Positions 61,575 to 64,000 of a DNA stretch of 64,000 nucleotides are shown here, piece after piece (within the stretch, counting starts at the first letter, position 1; each line of letters starts with the position of its first letter). The DNA comes from Rattus norvegicus (taxonomy: Eukaryota > Chordata > Mammalia > Rodentia > Muridae). The stretch lies in contig NC_086021.1 in assembly GCF_036323735.1 (NCBI RefSeq), positions 134,072,976-134,136,975 of the forward strand, read 5' to 3'. The position numbers and the translations under genes are program-made. The notes beneath the pieces are model-generated. The model was not told the origin of the DNA. It searched no databases and saw only the letters and a list, made by a program, of their open reading frames with translations.

Positions 61575-62812
61575 CTGGCATGTTTTTAAACTCTTAAGCT
61601 TTTCAAGGATAAAATACTGGTGTCCTACTTATCACAGAAAGGGTGTAAAACACTAAAAGAGTGAGTTGTCGCAGGGTCACAGAACTCCCACTCGAGCTTT
61701 CCCATAATCAACTAATAGCTATGACCGCTTTTATTCTTACAAGGCACGTCATAAGGGCAGCAAGCTGATTTCTAGTTTACGTCTTTGAAGGGGCCACTGG
61801 TGCTCTCCGTCTGTGCGTGCTGGCTGCCTGGATGTTGTCCCATCGAGAACATGTCCTCAGTCCAATCACAGACTCTCTAGTGACTTGCGGTTCTGTGGTC
61901 AGTCCCCATGTTCTGTCTTATCCATCCCAGTTGACTGCCCTTCTTTGCTCACTGTAGCTGCTTTGAATCCAGAACAATAGATCCCTGTGGCTGTGTTGGA
62001 CTTACTAGCTATTCCACTGTGGTTTAGAAGCAGCCACCAAAGACCTCCTGTTAAAGGGTTGGCCACAGCCTGTGGTACCACTGAGAGGTGAGGAAACCTA
62101 ATTCATGGACCTTATAAGAGTAAGTCAGACCACTGAGGGACGATTAGGATCCAGACCCATAGCCCTGGCCCTACTATTGCTGCTCAGTGACAAAGTGAGC
62201 AGCCTCATTCTGCACATGCATCAGTCAAATTGTCTGAGCCTCACTCCAGGTCCCAAAACGACGGAGTCAACTGATCGTGGACTGAAACAACCCTCTGCCT
62301 TTTAACTTTATTTTCACATGTATTCTGTCATAACAGTCGATGGTAACTAACACAGACACACAGATCCTTAGTCGCCCCTCTCTCTTCCTGTCCTCTTCGA
62401 ATCATTGACGCCTTCACTATTACCCTGGGTGCTCAGATGCTTTCAACTTCAAATTTGGCTTTGACCCCTAACTTTCAACATTCTCCACCTCTACGGAATT
62501 AATTAATTTCTCAACAGACCTCTGGCTTCTCCACCTTGGGAAAAACATAACGAGGCAGCCACTAACATCACCACTGCATGTCTCTTCCCCTCGTTACTCA
62601 TCTCAGGCCTCAGCAAAGAGCTATGAACTCCTGATCACACACACTGGATGCTCACACACATCCAATGAAGTACTATTCTCTCATTATTACCTTCAAAACA
62701 TACCTAAAAGTGTGCAGAGTAGATGATTGCAGAAGTACTGTCAATTTTGTAAATATGTAGCATCATGGGTAAATATATTTTTAAAATATCTTAAATAAAA
62801 ATAAATATATTG

Positions 62813-63012
62813 GGGCCTGGAGAGATGGCTCAGCAGTTAAGAGCACTGGCTGCTCTTTCAGAGATCCTGAGTTCAATTCCCAGCAACCACATGGTGGCTC
62901 ACAACCAGTTGTAATGGGATCTGATGATGCCATCTTCTGGTGTGTCTGAAGACAGCTTCATTGTACTCATGGAAATAAAATAAATAAATAAATCTTTAAA
63001 TAAATAAATAAA
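62813..63012 (+). mobile_element. B2 SINE
   Basis: ggagagatggctcagcagtt, gagttcaattcccagcaacc, tggtgtgtctgaagacagct, then an (AAAT)n tail. aataaatatatt flanks both ends. Confidence 0.93.
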
Positions 63013-63299
63013 TATATTTTAAAGGCCTCTAACTACAGTACTGAGGGATCCAATGTTCCTTTCTGGACCCCACATACACATAAACACACACATATGTATA
63101 TACTCATTCATATACATACATACATACATATACATAATTAAATCATCAAACAACACAAAATGGGATAAACACAAAAATATCAAGAAATTGATGACAGCTA
63201 TCAGGAGGTAATATATAGGCAAAGATTCATTGTACTGTTCTATTTGTGTGCCTGTGTGTCTGAAAACCCAACGATGACAAATAGTTAGGATGATGATGA

Positions 63300-63540
63300 T
63301 GATGGTGGTAGACAGATAGATAATTGAAGAGAGATAGATAATTGTTAGGTATAGTCGATTTATAGGTATAGTTGATTGATAGGTAAATTAAATATACATA
63401 AATAAATAGATAATGGATAGATTTATTGATTAGCTTTTGAAACACATAAATAATATAAATAAATAAATAGGTGATTAATAGATATATAGAAAGATAGATG
63501 ATAGGTAAATAGATGATAGATAGATGTTATATCAATAATA
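63300..63540. repeat. TAGA/TAGG-rich imperfect tetranucleotide tract
   Basis: Interrupted GATA, TAGG and AAAT tetramers, preceded by an (ATAC)n run near 63110-63130. Confidence 0.9.
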
Positions 63541-63790
63541 AAGGATAGATAGACAGAGAGACAGACAAGCCTACACAGCTTACAGCCTTCACTGATGTAA
63601 CCAAAGTCTATGACATTGCCATCTCACCTGGACATGACTTGTCTTCCTCTTGCATCCAGTATCTTTGTAGCATCCAGAGAATTTTCTGTTAACTGGACAA
63701 TTTTCCCGTGGAAAGCCTCCATGGCCTCTCACGACTTATAACATAAAACTGAAATTGGTATTCTTCACTCTTACCTATAAGAATTGGCTC

Positions 63791-63935
63791 TTGACTGAGC
63801 ACAGTGGCTCATGCCTATAACACCACCACTTGGGATACTGAAGCAGGAGGATGACCACAAGTTTGAGTCCAGCCTAGGTTACATAGTGAACTGAAGATCA
63901 GCCTGGGCTGTAGAAGGAGACCTTGTCTAAGATAT
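63791..63935 (+). mobile_element. B1 SINE (diverged)
   Basis: The 7SL-like order is kept: gcacagtggctcatgcctat, gaagcaggaggatgaccaca, gtttgagtccagcctaggtt, then gagaccttgtcta. Confidence 0.85.
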
Positions 63936-63951
63936 GAAAACGACCACTGTT

Positions 63952-64000
63952 GGGGATTTGGCTCAGTGGTAGAGCGCTTGCCTAGCAACCGCAAGGCCCT
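63952..64000 (+). mobile_element. ID SINE, cut by window edge
   Basis: ID head (ttggggatttggctcagtgg ... ggccct) running off the right edge. Confidence 0.9.

Larger units (their letters stand above)
52775..64000 (-). other. Atp8b4: Atp8b4 intron, 5' part outside window
   Basis: At least 11.2 kb of intron upstream of the first visible exon. It contains the 41-copy 40-bp minisatellite, a GC-rich 69-bp duplication, two complete and one edge-truncated ID, a 19-bp minisatellite inside an old repeat, an LTR-like repeat, B3, B2 and B1 SINEs and TAGA tracts. I see nothing recognisable in 52775-54160, 57090-58440 or 61584-62811. Confidence 0.7.

Noticed and set aside
52775..64000. Search for the next upstream Atp8b4 exon (the DDYFRHKSDNQVNNRQ region)
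   Set aside because: No matching minus-strand text with splice sites was found by eye, so it probably lies beyond 64000.

Overview
This window is mammalian nuclear DNA, almost certainly rat (Rattus). It is AT-rich, intron-dense and full of rodent repeats. Rat-type ID SINEs (tRNA-Ala/BC1-derived), B1, B2/B3 and B4 SINEs, rat L1 3' ends, MaLR-like LTRs, ancient MIR and L1M relics and many microsatellites are all present. No prokaryotic gene organisation is visible.

The only protein-coding gene I can support is a P4-ATPase (phospholipid flippase subunit), best matched by recall to Atp8b4. It lies on the minus strand, so transcription runs from high to low coordinates. I placed nine consecutive internal exons by finding conserved protein segments bounded by AG/GT splice sites, and every junction keeps the reading frame. 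In transcript order they are 52702-52774, 43947-44017, 41016-41098, 28565-28723, 23004-23092, 20981-21177, 15684-15892, 11319-11362 and 4143-4308. They encode about 363 residues, roughly 122-484 in human ATP8B4 numbering. These cover the end of the actuator domain with its DGET loop, transmembrane segments 3 and 4 with the PISL motif, the DKTGT phosphorylation site, and the start of the nucleotide-binding domain. The first exons, the promoter, the rest of the cytoplasmic catalytic region and the C-terminal membrane segments lie outside the window.

Everything else is intron. From low to high coordinates: 1-4142 (partial intron), 4309-11318 (ID, rat L1 3' end, B3, L1 RT fragment), 11363-15683 (LTR-like repeat, 57-bp tandem repeat), 15893-20980 (Tigger relic, MIRs), 21178-23003 (LTR-like repeat and a 40-bp periodic tract that runs into the next exon), 23093-28564 (5'-inverted L1 and a second L1), 28724-41015 (two L1 3' ends, B3, B4 and a solo LTR), 41099-43946 (ancient L1, 35/39-bp tandem array), 44018-52701 (B4, LTR-like repeat, L1 ORF2 fragment, antisense ID) and 52775-64000 (partial intron with a 41-copy 40-bp minisatellite, a 19-bp minisatellite, IDs, B2 and B1).

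I found no undescribed multi-gene system. The most unusual structures are tandem repeats: the 41-copy minisatellite whose units differ almost only at CpG-type sites, and the 40-bp periodic tract that crosses a 5' splice site into coding sequence.
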